DNA of 34,219 nucleotides from Microvirga roseola (GTDB lineage Bacteria > Pseudomonadota > Alphaproteobacteria > Rhizobiales > Beijerinckiaceae): the NCBI RefSeq assembly GCF_020866965.1, contig NZ_JAJATX010000044.1, forward strand, positions 465 to 34,683, written 5' to 3'. Below the pieces are notes generated by a model, which did no database searches, was not told where the DNA came from, and worked only from the letters and a program-made list of their open reading frames with translations. This document shows, in pieces, positions 31,873 through 34,219 of this stretch (its first letter is position 1; each line of letters opens with the position of its first letter). The translations under genes and the position numbers were made by a program.

Positions 31873-32898
31873 TCAAGGCCGTTCGGGATGGATTCGACTC
31901 TTCGTGCGGCTCTGGAGGAGGCGTTCGTATTCGGAGGTCGCTTCGTCATAGCCTCCGGAAGCGAGGATCTCGCTTGGATTATCGATACGTTGGCGCATTC
32001 CTGTCTTGAAGGTTGCGTTGTCGAAATCCGCATGCGCGCCGCAAAATGCCCGGGCGCAATACCCTCCCTGGTCATCGAGAGCGATCTCCTGGCCTACAAC
32101 CTTCAGGGAGAAGTGACAGGCAGGCGTTGGATCGCCTTCTTCCGGGACGCTGCGATAGACCAGTCGGGAGCCTTCGACTTCGGCGATCCCGGTAAGATGA
32201 CAGGCGTGATAGCCGTTGATCTCTGCAGTGATGTAGAAGCTCTTCTCCCGGTAAGGGACGATTTCAAGGACGTTCTCAGTTCTGAAAGGCCGCTCGGAAC
32301 CGGGCATGGGGGCCTCGACCGGAACCCGGTAGATGCCGACCAGATATTCTATCGAACCCGTGTCGGCTTCATCCTTTCGGCGCTCGTATTCCGCGACGGC
32401 CTCCCGGTACTGCCGCGAGGCCCGGATGCGCTCCAGATAGGTGATGGGCCGCCGGGCGGATTCCTTGAAGACGAACTGGGAGAAATGCGCATTGGCGCCG
32501 CAAAGCCGCCGCTCGCATTGCCTGTCCCGGTCGTCGAACAGGATCTGGCCCTTCTCGAATCTCACGGTCAGGCTGCAGGGGGAGGGAGCTTCCCCCTCGT
32601 CTCCGGCGCTCCGATAGACCAGGCGGGAGCCCTGGATTTCCGCGATTCCCCATAAGCTGCACAGATTGCCGGTGACGGGGTGGTTCAGCCGGGTGCGGAG
32701 ATAGGCTCTGGCCTCGCCATAGGGGACGATCTCAAGGATGTTCTCCGTTCGAACGGTCTCTCCGGGACGCCTGACGGCGACGGGGCTGCGATAAACCCCT
32801 GCGACGTCCTCAAGCCGGAGGTATTTTTCCTCGGCCGCGCCTGAGCCGAGCATCGCGAGGAGCAGGGCCGGCGCCAGGGCCTGTCGGAGCATCGTCAT
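31873..32898 (-). CDS. Exported protein of two tandem Cys-containing repeats
   Basis: A 341-residue protein I cannot assign to a family. It has a Sec signal (about residues 1-25) and two homologous domains of roughly 140 residues. Shared blocks are G-V-Y-R / G-I-Y-R, R-T-E-N-I-L-E-I-V-P-Y / R-T-E-N-V-L-E-I-V-P-Y, G-I-A-E-I-Q-G-S-R-L-V-Y-R-S / G-I-A-E-V-E-G-S-R-L-V-Y-R-S, and L-C-G-A-N-A-H-F / F-C-G-A-H-A-D-F. Each half has four Cys in matching places, so two disulfides per domain are likely. It should be periplasmic or secreted. ATG 32898 follows the aminotransferase stop by 17 bases with GGGAGG between, suggesting one transcript. A much longer frame upstream is out-of-frame aminotransferase sequence. 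Confidence 0.83.
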   Translation of the reverse strand: MTMLRQALAPALLLAMLGSGAAEEKYLRLEDVAGVYRSPVAVRRPGETVRTENILEIVPYGEARAYLRTRLNHPVTGNLCSLWGIAEIQGSRLVYRSAGDEGEAPSPCSLTVRFEKGQILFDDRDRQCERRLCGANAHFSQFVFKESARRPITYLERIRASRQYREAVAEYERRKDEADTGSIEYLVGIYRVPVEAPMPGSERPFRTENVLEIVPYREKSFYITAEINGYHACHLTGIAEVEGSRLVYRSVPEEGDPTPACHFSLKVVGQEIALDDQGGYCARAFCGAHADFDNATFKTGMRQRIDNPSEILASGGYDEATSEYERLLQSRTKSRIHPERP

Positions 32899-32915
32899 CG
32901 CGCCGCCCCCTCCCG

Positions 32916-34070
32916 TCACGCCGCCCGCTTCATGGCGTCGGCCAGCCGTTCGAGCCCCGCATCCAGGGTCGAATCCTTCTTGGCGAAGCAGAAGCGCACC
33001 ACGTTCTTCACCGCGCCCTGCGCATAGAAGGCGGAGACGGGAATGGCGGCGACGCCGTGCTCCAGGACGAGGCGGCGGCAGAAGGCGACGTCGTCGGTCT
33101 CGCCCAGGGGCGTGATGTCGATATTGACGAAATAGGTGCCCTGGCTCGGGATCACATCGAAGCCCAGAATCTTCAGGCCCTCGGTGAAGCGGTCGCGGCT
33201 GCGGGCGAAGCCCTGGCGCATGCCCTCGAAATAGGCCTCGTCCTTGGCAAGCCCGTAGGCCACCGCGGCCTGCAGGTTCGGCGGCGTGGTGAAGGTGAGG
33301 AACTGGTGAGACTTCGCCAGCACCTTCATGATGTGCGGGGCGGCGCAGACGAAGCCGACCTTCCAGCCCGTGAGGCTGAAGATCTTGCCCGCCGAGCCGA
33401 TCTTCACGGCCCGGTCCCGCATGCCCTCGAGCCCCAGCACCGGCTGGTGGCGGCGGCCGTCGAAGACAACATGCTCCCAGACCTCGTCGGAGATCGCGAT
33501 GGCGTCGAACTTCTGGCAGAAATGGCTCAGGAGCGCCAGGTCCTCCTGCGGGAAGATCGTGGCCGTGGGGTTCAGGGGATTGTTGAACACCACCGCCTTG
33601 GTCTTGGGCGAGAAGGCCCTGGCCAGCGCCTCCTCGGTCAGCCGGAAATGGGGCGGCTGGAGGGAGACGAATTTCGGGATGCCGCCGGCAAGCCGCACGA
33701 GGGGCAGGTAGGCGTCGTACATGGGCTCGAAGAGCACCACCTCGTCGCCCGGCTCCACGATTCCGAGGATCGCGCCTGCGAGCGCTTCCGTCGCGCCCGA
33801 GGTCACCATGACCTCGCTCGTCGCGTCCAGATCGACGCCCTGCCAATGCTTATAGTGGGCGGCGATGGCGGAGCGCAGCTCCGGAATGCCCATCATGGAC
33901 GGATATTGGTTGTAGCCGTTCAGCACCGCATCGGCCGCCGCGCGGCGCACGTCCTCAGGCCCCGGATCGTCCGGGAAGCCCTGTCCCAGATTGATCGCAC
34001 CCGTCTCCCGCGCCAGGCTCGACATCACTTCGAAGACGGTGGTGGGCAGGTTGGCGAAAAGGGGGTTCAT
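32916..34070 (-). CDS. PLP-dependent class I aminotransferase
   Basis: A 384-residue fold-type I aminotransferase. Features in order: I-N-L-G-Q-G-F-P-D (residues 26-34), Y-x-x-x-x-G-I-P-E-L-R-x-A-I (about 56-69), the aromatic Tyr in F-E-P-M-Y-D-A-Y, N-N-P-L-N-P-T (about 163-169), S-D-E-V-W (about 194-198), and the Schiff-base Lys229 in S-A-G-K-I-F-S-L-T-G-W-K. It resembles the KAT/YbdL/DapC group, so methionine, kynurenine or succinyl-diaminopimelate are possible substrates; sequence alone does not decide. It appears to lead a transcript with the repeat protein. Confidence 0.9.
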   Translation of the reverse strand: MNPLFANLPTTVFEVMSSLARETGAINLGQGFPDDPGPEDVRRAAADAVLNGYNQYPSMMGIPELRSAIAAHYKHWQGVDLDATSEVMVTSGATEALAGAILGIVEPGDEVVLFEPMYDAYLPLVRLAGGIPKFVSLQPPHFRLTEEALARAFSPKTKAVVFNNPLNPTATIFPQEDLALLSHFCQKFDAIAISDEVWEHVVFDGRRHQPVLGLEGMRDRAVKIGSAGKIFSLTGWKVGFVCAAPHIMKVLAKSHQFLTFTTPPNLQAAVAYGLAKDEAYFEGMRQGFARSRDRFTEGLKILGFDVIPSQGTYFVNIDITPLGETDDVAFCRRLVLEHGVAAIPVSAFYAQGAVKNVVRFCFAKKDSTLDAGLERLADAMKRAA

Positions 34071-34219
34071 GCCGCTCTCTCGTTATTTGTGGCGCTGATC
34101 CGCTTCGTATCATGGAGTCGCGGGAGATCGAATGGGTGTCGTGAGGCCTTTTCGCCTCCCGGCCCGGAACGGCCGTCAAAGAGCAGCACCTTCGGGCCCG
34201 GAGCCTGTTGGCTCCGAGC
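34071..34219. other. Right edge, upstream of aminotransferase
   Basis: This 149-base end must include the promoter of the minus-strand aminotransferase. I see no complete gene and no clear promoter boxes. A frame that crosses into the aminotransferase reads as antisense-like sequence and is not credible. Confidence 0.4.

Noticed and set aside
32899..33846. An upstream extension of the duplicated-domain protein to a 657-residue product
   Set aside because: The added part is the aminotransferase gene read in a wrong frame, very Arg/Pro-rich. The signal peptide and ribosome-binding site fix the start at 32898.
1..34219. CRISPR arrays, insertion sequences, prophage or integrase genes
   Set aside because: I saw no regularly spaced repeats, transposase or integrase motifs, or tRNA-adjacent att-like repeats anywhere in the window.

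Overview
The window is high-GC chromosomal DNA from an alphaproteobacterium, most likely a Hyphomicrobiales/Methylobacteriaceae relative such as Microvirga. This rests on the rnd-lptC-lptA-lptB-rpoN-ptsN gene order, an EcfG-type sigma factor, a ROSE-type RNA thermometer before an hsp20 gene, and an NDUFS4-like protein. The genus is an inference. Most of the window is ordinary, well-packed chromosome. The unusual material lies in an iron-uptake cluster, a heat/stress cluster and two decayed genes.

Region 1 (1-9590) is iron uptake. A FetA/CfrA-like TonB-dependent receptor (6302-8266) faces an AraC-type activator (8586-9590). Downstream of the receptor on the minus strand follow a broken DUF2218 gene (5992-6190), a CeuE/YclQ/FatB-like siderophore-binding protein, two FecCD-type permeases and a FecE-type ATPase. 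The last three start at GTG or TTG, and two of the junctions overlap. The set looks like capture of foreign, probably catecholate, siderophores, since no biosynthesis genes are present. Beyond it lies an unrecognised 497-residue acidic protein without cysteine.

Region 2 (9590-16850) carries a YagU/DUF1440 membrane protein followed by a PaoABC-type molybdenum aldehyde oxidoreductase, the same neighbourhood as E. coli yagU-paoABC. Minus-strand genes for a BON-domain protein, a PRC-barrel protein and a GltS-like transporter follow. Sequences resembling EcfG (general stress response) promoters precede yagU, paoA and the BON gene.

Region 3 (16850-20660) is a stress locus. A ROSE thermometer and an RpoH-like promoter precede two hsp20 genes. 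Then come two small genes that share a roughly 60-residue module, the second of which joins it to an NDUFS4-like domain. An EcfG-type sigma gene and a divergent single-domain response regulator close the locus.

Region 4 (20750-26165) is the conserved rnd-lptC-lptA-lptB-rpoN-[hpf]-ptsN block (LPS export, sigma-54 and nitrogen PTS). Where hpf normally sits there is only a short frameshifted remnant.

Region 5 (26244-34219) holds a chemoreceptor, a GNAT acetyltransferase, a membrane-anchored alpha/beta hydrolase, a SIMPL-domain protein, a PotF-like polyamine-binding protein, a secreted protein built from two tandem cysteine-containing repeats, and a class I aminotransferase.
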